DNA of 64,000 nt from Methylococcales bacterium (GCA_026399015.1 JAPLRS010000029.1:1-64000); one strand, 5' to 3'. Shown: positions 10,158 to 20,478, counted from the stretch's first letter. Notes: generated by a model not told the origin, from the letters alone. Program-made: numbers and translations.

Positions 10158-10430
10158 CTACTGCTTCCTAATAAATGTATTATAAACTTTGAAAGACAAG
10201 ATAATACCTGCCAATATCAAGGTTATTGCATTCGCGATAATAATTGCTTCATCCTCTATTTGCAGACCATAAATTAACCAACAAAAAACACCAATAGCAA
10301 ATAGGCTATACATACCTAAAGATAAACCCTCTGTATCTTTGGTTTTAATCGTTAAAATCGCTTGCGGTAAGAATGATGCCGTTGTGCACGTAGCTGCAAC
10401 ATAGCTAATAATTTCATGAGTTTCTAACAT
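10158..10430 (-). CDS. SemiSWEET-type small transporter (PQ-loop)
   Basis: A 90-residue protein with three membrane helices (about 8-27, 38-56, 63-83). It has the PQ-loop motif SFLPQA near 19-24 followed by KTKDTEGLSLGMY, the pattern of bacterial SemiSWEETs. These form homodimers that move small sugars across the inner membrane. The substrate here is unknown. It lies between nadE and fbp on the same strand. Confidence 0.82.
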   Translation of the reverse strand: MLETHEIISYVAATCTTASFLPQAILTIKTKDTEGLSLGMYSLFAIGVFCWLIYGLQIEDEAIIIANAITLILAGIILSFKVYNTFIRKQ

Positions 10431-10469
10431 AGAACATTCCCTATCGATTTCATATTAACAAGGCGATGA

Positions 10470-12080
10470 CTAAACACCACGATACCCAGAAGTAATAGGA
10501 TATCGTCTATCACGACCAAACGCTCTACTAGTAATTTTTATACCCGGAGGCGATTGTCTCCGCTTATATTCATTTCTATCCACTAACCTAATAGCCCTAA
10601 CGACGTCCGCCTGTTTAAAACCCGCAGCAATAATCTCGTCAGCCGATTGATCTAACTCAACATAACGTTCCAAAATAGGATCTAAAACATCATAGGGCGG
10701 TAAAGAATCGGCATCCACTTGATCAGGCGCCAACTCTGCCGAAGGTGGACGTGTAATAACCCGCTCAGGAATCACAGCAGAAAGACTATTTCTATAATTA
10801 GCTAATTGATAAACCAACAACTTAGGCACGTCTTTAATTGGCGCAAATCCACCGGCCATATCACCATACAAAGTGGCATAACCCACGCTCATTTCACTTT
10901 TATTGCCTGTGGTTAACAACAACTTACCTTTTTTATTAGACAGTGCCATCAAAATAACACCTCGACAACGCGCCTGAATATTTTCTTCCGTGGTGTCTTT
11001 AGCAGTCCCTTCAAAGACCCCTGCCAACATGCCTGTAAAAGCTTCGACTGCGGGAGCGATAGGAATAATATGGTATTTAACCTGTAACACCTCTGCTTCC
11101 AAAATAGCATCTTCATTACTCATATCTTGGGTATAAACTGAAGGCATTAAAACCACCTCAACCTTATCCGCACCTAATGCATCAACCGCCAACGCCAAAA
11201 CTAAGGCAGAATCAATACCACCTGATAGGCCTAAAAGAGCCCCTTGAAAACCATTTTTTCTAGCATAATCTTTAATACCTAAGACTAAGGCTTGATACTC
11301 GCTAGAAATGTAATTATAAAGCGGGGCACAATGAGTCTTTATGAGACTTTCTCCATCAAAGTCCACCACACTGATTTGCTCTTTAAACTCTTCGGCTCTA
11401 AAAACGATCTGCCCCTTTGCATCGACCACAAAAGAAGCACCATCAAATATCAACTCGTCTTGCCCGCCGACTTGATTAACATAAACCAAAGGCAGTCCTG
11501 CCTCTTTAACTTGCTGACAAACAACAGCCTCTCGTTGGTGCACTTTTCCTGCATTAAAGGGTGAAGCATTCAGAGTTAACATCAATTCTGCGCCTGCATC
11601 TTTGTAAGTACTAATAAAGCCATCCGTCCATACATCTTCACAAATAGACAGACCTATAAAAACACCATTAAACTCAAAAACACCGGGCGTATCACCCGAA
11701 CAAAAGTAACGCTGTTCATCAAAAACACCATAGTTTGGTAAAAACTGCTTTCGATAATTTGCAACAATGACGCCCTGATAAAGAACGACCGCACTATTAA
11801 ATAGCTGCTCACCTTTAGCCTCGGGATAGCCTACGACCATGGCAATATCTGAGACGCGATCAGCTACTTCGTATATAGCATTATTAGCAGCATTTATAAA
11901 ATCAGTTCTCAATAATAAGTCTTCAGCAGGATAACCTGTAATGGTTAATTCAGGAAAAACCACCAACTCTGCTTGCAACTGATCTCGCGCATAAGTTGCC
12001 GCCTTAACGATGGCTTCAACATTGGCCGATATATTTCCAACCTCAAAGTTAATTTGGGCAATGGCAATTTTTAATGACAT
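10470..12080 (-). CDS. nadE: Glutamine-dependent NAD+ synthetase
   Basis: Amidates nicotinic acid adenine dinucleotide to NAD+, using ammonia released from glutamine. The 536 residues contain two domains. The N-terminal nitrilase-like glutaminase (about 1-250) has VVFPELTITGYP and the nucleophile motif LSICEDVW. The C-terminal ATP-pyrophosphatase domain has the P-loop LGLSGGIDSALVLALA near 282-297 and TGNKSEMSVGY. It is divergent from the carH-like gene. Confidence 0.96.
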   Translation of the reverse strand: MSLKIAIAQINFEVGNISANVEAIVKAATYARDQLQAELVVFPELTITGYPAEDLLLRTDFINAANNAIYEVADRVSDIAMVVGYPEAKGEQLFNSAVVLYQGVIVANYRKQFLPNYGVFDEQRYFCSGDTPGVFEFNGVFIGLSICEDVWTDGFISTYKDAGAELMLTLNASPFNAGKVHQREAVVCQQVKEAGLPLVYVNQVGGQDELIFDGASFVVDAKGQIVFRAEEFKEQISVVDFDGESLIKTHCAPLYNYISSEYQALVLGIKDYARKNGFQGALLGLSGGIDSALVLALAVDALGADKVEVVLMPSVYTQDMSNEDAILEAEVLQVKYHIIPIAPAVEAFTGMLAGVFEGTAKDTTEENIQARCRGVILMALSNKKGKLLLTTGNKSEMSVGYATLYGDMAGGFAPIKDVPKLLVYQLANYRNSLSAVIPERVITRPPSAELAPDQVDADSLPPYDVLDPILERYVELDQSADEIIAAGFKQADVVRAIRLVDRNEYKRRQSPPGIKITSRAFGRDRRYPITSGYRGV

Positions 12081-12290
12081 GAATAACTCTGACTTAGGCT
12101 AAAAATAAGGAATGAACATCACAGGCAGCATTATACTTAATTTTTACGACAGAATTGAGCCTAGCAATAACGTAAAGACCTAAACCATCATCTAACTTGC
12201 ATTTATCAACTTAGCTGGTATTTTTAAGGGGGTAGATAAGATTAAAAAAACCCACAAATACTATATGTAAATTTTTTGTCAATGTTTTGT

Positions 12291-12314
12291 ATAAGTTTGT
12301 GATAGTATATATTT
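12291..12314 (+). promoter_or_regulatory. Possible LitR/CarH-type operator over the regulator's own promoter
   Basis: Upstream of the B12-binding MerR gene, TGTATA and TATATA are separated by exactly 12 bp, just 3' of a TTGTCA (a possible -35). The reported LitR-family consensus of T(G/A)TACA-N12-TGTA(C/T)A would be matched with one mismatch in each half. This is a pattern match only; autoregulation is inferred. Confidence 0.35.
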
Positions 12315-12338
12315 TTAACTAGATGCAGAGAAGCAACT

Positions 12339-13340
12339 ATGACTGTAACTAATGATGACTCAGCGCAATACCTAATTAGAACAGTTTCTAAAAGATCTGG
12401 CGTTAAATCTGATCTTGTTAGAGCCTGGGAGCGCCGTTATCAAGCAGTTAACCCAATACGAACTGCTGGTGGGCATAGGGTATACACAGACCAAGACATT
12501 GCGCGTTTAAAACTTCTAAATGAAGCTACAAATAACGGGCACAGCATCAGCCAAATTGCCCAGATGTCACTTGATGACCTTAAGCAACTAATAAAAAATG
12601 AACTCCCCGCTATCAATCAAGAATCCATAGCGACTCCATCTATATCCCTAAATAGGGACAGATATGAAATTGCTCAAGACTACAATGATAAATGCTATGC
12701 AGCAGTACTATCCTTTGACGCCCGCGCTTTAGAGTCACACTTTGAAAACGCCATTGTAGAATTAGGTTCTGAAGCCTTTATTGAACTACTATTAAGTCCG
12801 TTACTCTCCAAGATTGGTGAGCGCTGGAAAAAGGGGGAACTTAGACCCGTACATGAACACATGACCTCGTCAGTGATTCGATCTCTTACGTACATTTTAA
12901 GAAATAATAACCCCTGCCCTGCTAATGCACCAAGAATGATTGTTAGCACCCCAATTGGTCAATTACATGAACTCGGCGCCTTATTGGCTGCAATTATGGC
13001 TGAACTCTGTGGTTGGCAAGTGACACACTTAGGTGCAAACTTACCCGCAGAAGAAATTGCCGCAGCCGTTAAATATACAAATGCCTGCGCATTAACATTA
13101 AGCATTAGTTTTGCTACCGAAGATAACGTTGTCGCTAAAGAAATAAGACGCATCAAAAAGTTAATTGGTAATGATGTGACCCTAATTGTAGGTGGGCGTG
13201 CAGCCAGTCACTTTCAGGGGGTATTAAACGAAGTAGGCGTGCCCAATATCCAAGGCTATGCCCATTTTAGAGAGCTTTTAAATCAGTTGGCTACTGAATA
13301 TCACGCCAAACAACAAAACCTAAAGCTTAGTTTGATATAA
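12339..13340 (+). CDS. MerR-family regulator with B12-binding domain, CarH/LitR-type photoreceptor
   Basis: Transcription factor of 333 residues. An N-terminal MerR winged helix (about 10-80, with RAWERRYQAVNP and GGHRVYTDQD) precedes a linker. A helical bundle (about 110-195) and a Rossmann cobalamin-binding domain (about 200-325) follow. Residues known to form the light-sensing pocket of Thermus CarH are present with the same spacing: W163, E173, H174. The cobalt-ligand His is H210 in QLHELG, where CarH has ExHExG. It is therefore expected to bind adenosylcobalamin in the dark and release DNA in light. Its targets are not evident; it is divergent from nadE and upstream of a YcgN-like gene. 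Confidence 0.85.
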   Translation: MTVTNDDSAQYLIRTVSKRSGVKSDLVRAWERRYQAVNPIRTAGGHRVYTDQDIARLKLLNEATNNGHSISQIAQMSLDDLKQLIKNELPAINQESIATPSISLNRDRYEIAQDYNDKCYAAVLSFDARALESHFENAIVELGSEAFIELLLSPLLSKIGERWKKGELRPVHEHMTSSVIRSLTYILRNNNPCPANAPRMIVSTPIGQLHELGALLAAIMAELCGWQVTHLGANLPAEEIAAAVKYTNACALTLSISFATEDNVVAKEIRRIKKLIGNDVTLIVGGRAASHFQGVLNEVGVPNIQGYAHFRELLNQLATEYHAKQQNLKLSLI

Positions 13341-13385
13341 AATCACCAGATCCTCCCTCTAAGTACCACAGCTAAATTAACCCCC

Positions 13386-13814
13386 ATGACTTTTTGGACA
13401 ACAAAAAAACTCACCGAGATGACAACCGATGAATGGGAGTCTTTGTGCGATCACTGCGGAAAATGTTGTTTACACAAACTAGAAGATGCAGAAACAGGTG
13501 AGATTTATTTTACTGATGTGGCATGCAAACTACTTAAAATTAATACCTGCCATTGCACGCAATATACCCAGCGCAACGAACTAGTACCTGAATGCCTAAA
13601 TATTAAAACCTTAGATAGCGCAAATTATCATTGGTTACCATCAACCTGCGCCTATCGCTTACTGAATGACAATCAACCACTCCCAACATGGCATCCTTTA
13701 ATTAAGGGCAACACCAAAGCTATGAAAAAGAAAGGCGTTTCTATCAGTAACTACGCAATCACAGAATCACCTAAATTAGATTTGGAAGATCACATCATCG
13801 ACTGGGTTATCTAA
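13386..13814 (+). CDS. YcgN-family cysteine-cluster protein
   Basis: A 142-residue cytoplasmic protein of the YcgN/UPF0260 family. The cysteine signature CDHCGKCC lies at about 21-28. Further cysteines occur in the TDVACKLL, NTCHCTQY and VPECLNI segments, and the W-L-P-S-T-C-A-Y motif and SGHPLI-like WHPLIKGN are conserved. The pattern suggests metal or Fe-S binding; the function is unknown. It begins 45 bp after the carH-like gene and overlaps the 3' end of the convergent gene by 4 bp. Confidence 0.88.
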   Translation: MTFWTTKKLTEMTTDEWESLCDHCGKCCLHKLEDAETGEIYFTDVACKLLKINTCHCTQYTQRNELVPECLNIKTLDSANYHWLPSTCAYRLLNDNQPLPTWHPLIKGNTKAMKKKGVSISNYAITESPKLDLEDHIIDWVI

Positions 13815-14296
13815 TCAGGCTTAAGATTAATACTAATCCCAGCTCCATCTACCGTTTTCTTCTTTTCTATTTCTGGCTCAGGAGACATTAAAAAACCACC
13901 GTTAAGCTCTAAAGGCCTACGCTTTACTTTAGGCTTAGAGTCAAAATATTCAATACCTTTACTTTGCCCAGATTTATTTTTATCAATTAACGATTCATAG
14001 TTTTCTTGATCATTAAAGGGTACAGAAAGATCTAAGGGCTTATAAAGCACATCGGGATCAATCTGAATAGGCGGGGTAATAACAACAGTTTTTTTTCTAC
14101 TTTTCTTTTTTGATTTAGGCGCCTGCTCTAATGGCACAGAGTTTAATTGGGATTTAACGCCCTCATCCACAATGATTTCAGCACCTGAATTGATACTAAA
14201 CGTACTAATGCAAAAGCTAACGACCACTAGAAAATTCAACAAAAATTTACGATAAATTACCATGTCAACATTTCCAACCAATCTAAACATTGTCAC
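13811..14296 (-). CDS. Hypothetical secreted/membrane-anchored protein
   Basis: Not recognised. The 161-residue frame has a hydrophobic N-terminal segment (KFLLNFLVVVSFCISTF) after a short basic stretch, followed by a Lys/Pro-rich, probably unstructured region with KKSRKK. This suggests an exported protein or signal-anchor. An internal ATG at 14263 (MVIYRKFLL) would place the basic n-region directly at the N-terminus and may be the true start. It is convergent with the YcgN-like gene, overlapping by 4 bp. Confidence 0.6.
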   Translation of the reverse strand: MTMFRLVGNVDMVIYRKFLLNFLVVVSFCISTFSINSGAEIIVDEGVKSQLNSVPLEQAPKSKKKSRKKTVVITPPIQIDPDVLYKPLDLSVPFNDQENYESLIDKNKSGQSKGIEYFDSKPKVKRRPLELNGGFLMSPEPEIEKKKTVDGAGISINLKPD

Positions 14297-14408
14297 CCAG
14301 CCAATTAATAAACCTGAGTTAGATTACTTACAAAACACTTGCTGAAAACACAAAGACGCATAGCGCTTTGTGTTTTCAGGAGTCACATCTTTAAGCAATT
14401 AAATGCGC

Positions 14409-15164
14409 TTAAAGTTCGTCACCAATTTCAGTTTTATAAAATGGCCATTTTTTAACGTGTAAATATTTTCTAATAGGGGTTTTAATAACAGACACACATA
14501 AAGCAATAGAAAATAAGCACCATACAGCAGCATACTCATTAGGATCTGAAGTCGTAATATCTGAAATAAATGGTCCAATTAAATAATGAAAGCCTACAAA
14601 GCGCCAAGAACCATAAATCAACGGCAAACAAAAAGACACTAAAATATAAGTAAACGCATGTAAACCCCAATTAAAGCCAAATAACCATTTAACAGGATCA
14701 GACATTAATCCGTTTAAAGGCATTTGCCAAGCGATATGCCAAGCACCTGAAGTAGAACAAACGTTCGGACCACAAAAACCTTCTATACCAACATTACATG
14801 TACCCGCCCATGCAAATGGATACATTTTAATGAGCATTACTAAAGTACCTATACCGCAAAGGGTATAAACCGTCGTTTGAATCTTTAACTTCACACTATT
14901 TGGAATAAAGTACATCGCCACCATATTCACAAAGAACGGCTGAAAAGATACATGCAAATACCCTAACAACGTTAATATCTGATTATTGGGGTTATCACAC
15001 AAATCAATATAAACATAAGTTGCTGCTTGCAATAACTCCATCAAAGCAAAATACGTTAACGGAATCCAAAGCTCCTTAGATTCCCCTTGCTTAATCGCAA
15101 TATACGCTGCGGTACCTAGTCCTACGACAGCTAAAACACCTGACGCTTCTCCACTCCAACACAT
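14409..15164 (-). CDS. Seven-helix membrane protein, DUF5765-like
   Basis: A 251-residue polytopic inner-membrane protein with about seven hydrophobic segments. The N-terminus MCWSGEAS, the central cysteine-containing loop (GTCNVGIEGFCGPNVC) and FQPFFVN are the visible signatures. They resemble the DUF5765 family, whose function is unknown. The protein stands alone between unrelated genes, so the neighbourhood gives no functional clue. Confidence 0.6.
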   Translation of the reverse strand: MCWSGEASGVLAVVGLGTAAYIAIKQGESKELWIPLTYFALMELLQAATYVYIDLCDNPNNQILTLLGYLHVSFQPFFVNMVAMYFIPNSVKLKIQTTVYTLCGIGTLVMLIKMYPFAWAGTCNVGIEGFCGPNVCSTSGAWHIAWQMPLNGLMSDPVKWLFGFNWGLHAFTYILVSFCLPLIYGSWRFVGFHYLIGPFISDITTSDPNEYAAVWCLFSIALCVSVIKTPIRKYLHVKKWPFYKTEIGDEL

Positions 15165-15271
15165 AAAACTCTATCCCCTGTTTTTTATAATTATTGAATA
15201 ATACCTTTATAATCAGTACTACTCCACTGCATTGCTCAACATAAACTTTGCTATTGTATTACAAATACCCT

Positions 15272-16336
15272 TTATTTGAGTGCAGAAAAAGCATCTAAAT
15301 CAGCGACTGCAGCAGCCGTGCGTCTAATGAGCTCTTTATTACTTTCAAGATGCATCATGTCACCAATAGCCAAAGTGACCAACATTGCTTCAAACGGATA
15401 AACTAAATGTGCACGATATCTCTCAAAAAGCTCTATATCATTAACGCTATTAATGCCTTCGTTTTTAAGACAATCTGCGTAAAGCTTTATTAAATCCTGC
15501 TCATGTAATTTACGCGTTTCCGGCTCCAATGCGGTTGCTAAAAAATAGGCAACATCACTAATACCTTCACCGAACCGAACTAATTGCCAGTCTAACAACC
15601 CCGGCCTAGCTTGATCCCAAAATAAATTACCCGGATGACAATCATGATGCACCATTGTTTGAGTCGCATCGCTCAAAAAACGCATCACTTTGCTCCTATT
15701 ACGCGCATATTGCACCGCTGGGGCATGCAAACTAAATGGCACTATTTCCGCCGCTTTTTTAAGCCCCCTCTTCATTAAAGGGACGGCCAACAAACTACCC
15801 AAAAAGTCCTCAATCCGTCGCACTGGCCCAGCCAACCATTTATACTGCTGAGTAAAATGCGCCTTATCCCAATAATAGGCATGAAAATGAGCCAACTGTT
15901 TTATAACTTCTTGAGCTTGATCAACAGATAACACATCACTCGGTTTACCTGGAACAGCCTCAACACCTGCTAAATCAGAGAGCACCAAAACAGCCCCCTT
16001 ACCTAATTGACTCTCACCCGCCAAAAGCTCAGGCATAATAAGCGCTTGAGGACGGACTACTTCATTATAAAAGCGTACCTCTGTGTGCAACAAGCGAGGC
16101 AAAGCCGTAATTAATTTAGCCTGCCAAGACAACGAGGGCAACTTTACAAACCAATGTTGGGGTAAAAAATGCGGGGCGTTATGTTCAACCGTAAGACGAA
16201 TTCTAGTCGTGGTTCCTATATCAACTGAAACCACATTAACCTTAGAAACCACAATAGAATCGTCATGCTTATTAACAACACATTGTGCCCAGTGAACAGT
16301 CAAATCACTGGGCTGTGCTACAAAAATATCACTCAT
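15272..16336 (-). CDS. Phosphotransferase of the aminoglycoside/choline/ecdysteroid-kinase fold
   Basis: A 354-residue kinase-fold protein. The catalytic loop is VHHDCHPGNLFW (about 229-240) and the metal-binding motif LLDWQLVRFGEG (about 247-258), where Asp replaces the DFG Asp as in APH/CHK-type kinases. It resembles DUF1679/ecdysteroid-kinase-like proteins of proteobacteria. The substrate is unknown. It starts 12 bp downstream of pgl and appears to be the last gene of the gnd-zwf-pgl operon, so a sugar or small-alcohol substrate is conceivable. Confidence 0.78.
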   Translation of the reverse strand: MSDIFVAQPSDLTVHWAQCVVNKHDDSIVVSKVNVVSVDIGTTTRIRLTVEHNAPHFLPQHWFVKLPSLSWQAKLITALPRLLHTEVRFYNEVVRPQALIMPELLAGESQLGKGAVLVLSDLAGVEAVPGKPSDVLSVDQAQEVIKQLAHFHAYYWDKAHFTQQYKWLAGPVRRIEDFLGSLLAVPLMKRGLKKAAEIVPFSLHAPAVQYARNRSKVMRFLSDATQTMVHHDCHPGNLFWDQARPGLLDWQLVRFGEGISDVAYFLATALEPETRKLHEQDLIKLYADCLKNEGINSVNDIELFERYRAHLVYPFEAMLVTLAIGDMMHLESNKELIRRTAAAVADLDAFSALK

Positions 16337-16348
16337 TAAATCAATCTA

Positions 16349-17038
16349 TCAAACAGCCCCGTTAAAAGCATCGCTATCAATATAAACATCAACAGACTGC
16401 CTAGGAAATAAAGTCGCAACAGGTAAATCCGCACCCGCTCTCCATGCCTTAACAGCCTCTTGCTTATTAGCCCCCGTAATTACAAAAATTAGTTCGCAGG
16501 TATCACTTAAGGCTTTAGCACTGATTGATACTCGCTCAGAAGGCGGTTTAGGTGAATTATAAACAGCATGTGTTAAGGCATTAACATCATGCACATGCCC
16601 AGGAAATAAACTCGCTGTATGCCCATCTTCACCCATACCTAACAACACTAAATCAAAAGGTAATGCCTTAGCCACCACATCCGCATAGGCTTTAGCACCC
16701 AACTCGGGACCTAACTCTGCAGGAATATTAAAAATCTGCTCAGCAGGTATTGCAACTGTATCTAGAAAACTCTTTTCAGCCATCAAGCTATTTCTGTCAG
16801 CATGATCAACAGGTAAACAGCGCTCATCCCCATGATAAATAAACCATTTAGACCAATCCAAATCTGCCTTAGCCAACAAACGATATACTTTTTCTGGCGT
16901 ACTACCACCGGCTAAAACTAATTTAAAAGCGTCATTTTTAGCGATTGCCTGCTCTGCTGCTTTAAGAATTTGTTCATAAACGGCTACAGCAACCTCATCT
17001 GAGGAACCAAAAGTATGCCAACGACTGTTTTCCTGCAT
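16349..17038 (-). CDS. pgl: 6-phosphogluconolactonase
   Basis: Hydrolyses 6-phosphogluconolactone, the second oxidative pentose-phosphate step. The 229-residue DevB-type protein has LAGGSTPEKVY (about 43-53), HGDERCLPVDHADRNS (about 69-84) and LGMGEDGHTASLFPG (about 131-145). Its ATG directly abuts the zwf stop codon, so translation is probably coupled. Confidence 0.96.
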   Translation of the reverse strand: MQENSRWHTFGSSDEVAVAVYEQILKAAEQAIAKNDAFKLVLAGGSTPEKVYRLLAKADLDWSKWFIYHGDERCLPVDHADRNSLMAEKSFLDTVAIPAEQIFNIPAELGPELGAKAYADVVAKALPFDLVLLGMGEDGHTASLFPGHVHDVNALTHAVYNSPKPPSERVSISAKALSDTCELIFVITGANKQEAVKAWRAGADLPVATLFPRQSVDVYIDSDAFNGAV

Positions 17039-18526
17039 TTATTTACACTCCGGTGTTAAAGAACTACGCCACGATTGGACGCTTTTTTCAAATAATCGAC
17101 TATCCTCAGGCCCCCATGAACCTGCCGGATAGGTTACAACATAATCGCGTTCATTCGCCCAAGTTTGCAAAATAGGATCTACGATACGCCACGCATATTC
17201 AACTTCATCAAAACGCAAGAATAATGAGCGATCACCTTTCAAGACATCTAATAATAAATCTTCATAAGCATCAATCGCTTTTTCATCATGATTTCTAAAG
17301 CTAGCATCTAGACTACTGGTGCGCGTCTTCATCTCTAAGCCGGGTTCTTTAACCGTCATCTCGATACGAATACACTCTTCTGGCTGAATACCCATCAAAA
17401 TCCAATTTTGATTCATACAATGCAAGGTAGTATCTTTAAAAAATTGCAGCGGCGGATGTCTAAAACAAATCGAAATAGTTGATTGCGCCTTCGCCATACG
17501 CTTACCGGTCCGCATATACATAGGCACACCACGCCAGCGCCAGTTATCGATATAAAGCTTCATAGAAGCATAAGTTTCAGTAATACTATTTTCAGGTACG
17601 TTATCTTCCTGCAAATAACTTTTTACTTTTTCACCCTTAATATGCCCTTGACCATACTGCCCTCGAAAGGCATAACTATGCACCGCCTCTTTTGGGATAG
17701 GTCTAATCGACTTAAGCACCTTTACTTTTTCATCTCGTAAAGATTCCGCATCCATTGAGGCAGGGGGTTCCATCGTTACCAAGGTTAGCAATTGCAACAA
17801 ATGGCTTTGCAACATATCACGCAAGGCCCCAGAACCATTGTAATAATCACCTCGTCCTTCTATACCCAACTCTTCTGAATGGGTAATTTGTATATGATCA
17901 ATATAATTACGATTCCACAGCGGCTCTAACATGACATTAGCAAAGCGGAATACCAAGACATTTTGCACCATGCCTTTACCCAAATAATGATCAATGCGAT
18001 AAATCTGTTCTTCGGTTAAATAGCGACTAATCCGTTTTTGCAAAGCTTGCGCGCTATCCAAATCATAACCAAACGGCTTTTCGATAATAACGCGGCGCCA
18101 ACCCTCATCTTCATCAAACAAGTGATTGTCGCTTAAGCGTTCCATCACAATTCCAAAATCAGCGGGACTAATAGACAGGTAAAACGCCATATTTCTAGAA
18201 AAACTAACTTTATCAGCCAGAACTTTAGCTAAATCGGAGTAACATTCAACCTGCCCAATATCACCTTGATGATAATACAAGCGCTCACTAAAACGCTCAA
18301 ACACTGCTTCATCAAATTCGCTCTTAACTTTAGCGACAATCATATCTCTAACTTCAGACAACCATTTTTGCTGATCCCATGGTCTACGCCCCACCGCCAA
18401 AATCTTTGTGCCTTCGGGCAAACGATTAGCCACATCCAAATGATAAAGTGCCGGCATTAATTTAATGCGCGATAAATTACCCGTCGCTCCAAAAATCACA
18501 TAGGTACAAGGTTCAGCATTCATCAT
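17039..18526 (-). CDS. zwf: Glucose-6-phosphate 1-dehydrogenase
   Basis: Oxidises glucose 6-phosphate to the lactone, making NADPH or NADH. The 495 residues match the family. The cofactor motif is [15 protein letters not shown] (about 10-24), the active-site signature [13 protein letters not shown] (about 177-189), and EKPFGYDL precedes it. Gene order gnd-zwf-pgl on one strand with gaps below 10 bp marks one operon. In RuMP methylotrophs this set forms the dissimilatory formaldehyde-oxidation cycle; here that is inferred. Confidence 0.97.
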   Translation of the reverse strand: MMNAEPCTYVIFGATGNLSRIKLMPALYHLDVANRLPEGTKILAVGRRPWDQQKWLSEVRDMIVAKVKSEFDEAVFERFSERLYYHQGDIGQVECYSDLAKVLADKVSFSRNMAFYLSISPADFGIVMERLSDNHLFDEDEGWRRVIIEKPFGYDLDSAQALQKRISRYLTEEQIYRIDHYLGKGMVQNVLVFRFANVMLEPLWNRNYIDHIQITHSEELGIEGRGDYYNGSGALRDMLQSHLLQLLTLVTMEPPASMDAESLRDEKVKVLKSIRPIPKEAVHSYAFRGQYGQGHIKGEKVKSYLQEDNVPENSITETYASMKLYIDNWRWRGVPMYMRTGKRMAKAQSTISICFRHPPLQFFKDTTLHCMNQNWILMGIQPEECIRIEMTVKEPGLEMKTRTSSLDASFRNHDEKAIDAYEDLLLDVLKGDRSLFLRFDEVEYAWRIVDPILQTWANERDYVVTYPAGSWGPEDSRLFEKSVQSWRSSLTPECK

Positions 18527-18535
18527 AATCCCCAG

Positions 18536-19981
18536 TTAAACAGTGTAAGTTGTAGAGGCAGTTTTACCGCCATGCCCGGTCCAATCAGTATGAAAAAACT
18601 CCCCTCTGGGTTTATCTGTACGCTCATAAGTATGCGCACCAAAGTAATCGCGCTGTGCTTGCAACAAATTAGCCGGTAAGCGTTCGGTTCTATAACCATC
18701 ATAATAAGCCAGTGCCGAAGAAAACGCAGGGGTAGGAATTCCTAATTCAATCCCCATAACCACGGCCTTACGCCAACCCGCATCGGCCTTATTGATGGCA
18801 TCAACAAAGAAATCAGCTAACAACAGATTTTCTAAGTCAGGATTACCCACATACGCTTGTTTAATATCATTTAAAAACTGACTACGAATAATACAACCGC
18901 CCCGCCACATTAACGCAATCTCACCGTAATTAAGTGACAAATCATATTCTTTAGAGGCCTCACGCATTAACCTAAAGCCCTGCGCATAAGAAATAATCTT
19001 AGCTGCATACAAAGCATCACGAATAGCATCAATCATCGCGGCTTTATCACCACTAAAACTCTTTGTCGCCTTAGGTAATATTTGCGCAGCTTTAACGCGT
19101 TCTGATTTTTGAGCAGACAAACAACGGGCAAACACCGACTCCCCGATTAAGGTTAAAGGAATCCCTAAATCCAAAGCATTAATGCCCGTCCATTTACCGG
19201 TACCTTTTTGCCCTGCCGTGTCTAAAATTTTATCAACCAACGGTAAGCCATCCGCATCTTTATAAGCCAAGATAACCGAGGTAATTTCTATCAAATAAGA
19301 GCTCAATTCACCTTTATTCCACTCAGTAAAAATGCCATGCATTTCATCAGCACTTAAACCTAAGCCCTCAGATAATAACTGATAAGCCTCGCAGATTAAT
19401 TGCATATCACCGTATTCAATTCCGTTATGCACCATCTTTACATAATGACCTGCGCCATTATCACCGACCCACTCACAACAAGGATCACCGTCTACTTGGG
19501 CACTGATGGCTTGAAAAATTGGTTTAACTGTAGGCCAAGCCGCTTTGTCACCACCCGGCATTATTGAGGGCCCATTTCTGGCGCCCTCTTCACCACCGGA
19601 AACACCGGTACCAATGTAACTGATATTTTGTGCTTTAAGACTTGCCGTACGGCGATTGGTATCCGTAAATAAAGAATTACCGCCATCGACAATAATGTCA
19701 CCAGGCGCTAACAGAGGAACTAACTTATCAATGTATTGATCAACAACCTCACCAGCCTTAACCATTAACATGACAATGCGTGGACTACTTAAACTATCAA
19801 TCAACGCTTCTAATGAGTGACTACCCACCACCAAAGTATCTTTAGCGGGCCCCTCTAAAAACTCATCTACAACACTGGTGGTACGATTATAAACAGCCAC
19901 TTTAAACCCATGGTCGTTCATATTTAAAACTAAGTTTTGACCCATTACTGCTAAACCAATTAAACCGATATCCGCCTTCAT
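18536..19981 (-). CDS. gnd: 6-phosphogluconate dehydrogenase, decarboxylating
   Basis: Oxidatively decarboxylates 6-phosphogluconate to ribulose 5-phosphate. The 481-residue length marks the long, usually NADP-linked class. GLAVMGQNLVLNMNDHG (about 9-25) binds the cofactor; IVDGGNSLFTDTNRR and GTGVSGGEEGARNGPSIMPGG (about 123-143) are the substrate-site signatures. It is the promoter-proximal gene of the gnd-zwf-pgl-kinase operon. Confidence 0.97.
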   Translation of the reverse strand: MKADIGLIGLAVMGQNLVLNMNDHGFKVAVYNRTTSVVDEFLEGPAKDTLVVGSHSLEALIDSLSSPRIVMLMVKAGEVVDQYIDKLVPLLAPGDIIVDGGNSLFTDTNRRTASLKAQNISYIGTGVSGGEEGARNGPSIMPGGDKAAWPTVKPIFQAISAQVDGDPCCEWVGDNGAGHYVKMVHNGIEYGDMQLICEAYQLLSEGLGLSADEMHGIFTEWNKGELSSYLIEITSVILAYKDADGLPLVDKILDTAGQKGTGKWTGINALDLGIPLTLIGESVFARCLSAQKSERVKAAQILPKATKSFSGDKAAMIDAIRDALYAAKIISYAQGFRLMREASKEYDLSLNYGEIALMWRGGCIIRSQFLNDIKQAYVGNPDLENLLLADFFVDAINKADAGWRKAVVMGIELGIPTPAFSSALAYYDGYRTERLPANLLQAQRDYFGAHTYERTDKPRGEFFHTDWTGHGGKTASTTYTV

Positions 19982-20204
19982 GTTAGCCCCTCTGCAATGA
20001 TTGTAAGACCAAATCTTAGCATACTTTTTTAACAGTTCTACAGCGCTAAAAGTCTAATAAATGGCAAATAACGCCCCATGTTTAAAATCTCCACCCAAAA
20101 TTGATTCATAATTAAACTCTAGAAAATAATTTTAATGCCAAAACTTACATTAACTCTTGACTAGCCGTCATTAATCGAGTCTAATAGCCGTCTTTTGTAG
20201 CATT

Positions 20205-20280
<76 letters not shown>

Positions 20281-20309
20281 TCTACAAAACTAAACAATAA
20301 AAATCAAAA

Positions 20310-20391
<82 letters not shown>

Positions 20392-20393
20392 CC

Positions 20394-20424
20394 AAAGGCC
20401 CCTATCTGATAGGGGCCTTTTTTA
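20394..20424 (+). terminator. Rho-independent terminator after tRNA-Phe (repeat copy R1)
   Basis: A perfect 13-bp stem (AAAGGCCCCTATC / GATAGGGGCCTTT) is followed by a T run. Together with a conserved tail to about 20473 it forms the first of three copies of a repeat also found near 30009 and 30406. Confidence 0.9.
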
Positions 20425-20478
20425 TGCCTGACCGTTTCTGGTGACAGGGATTATTCCGGTACCAACCTAGCAACATGT

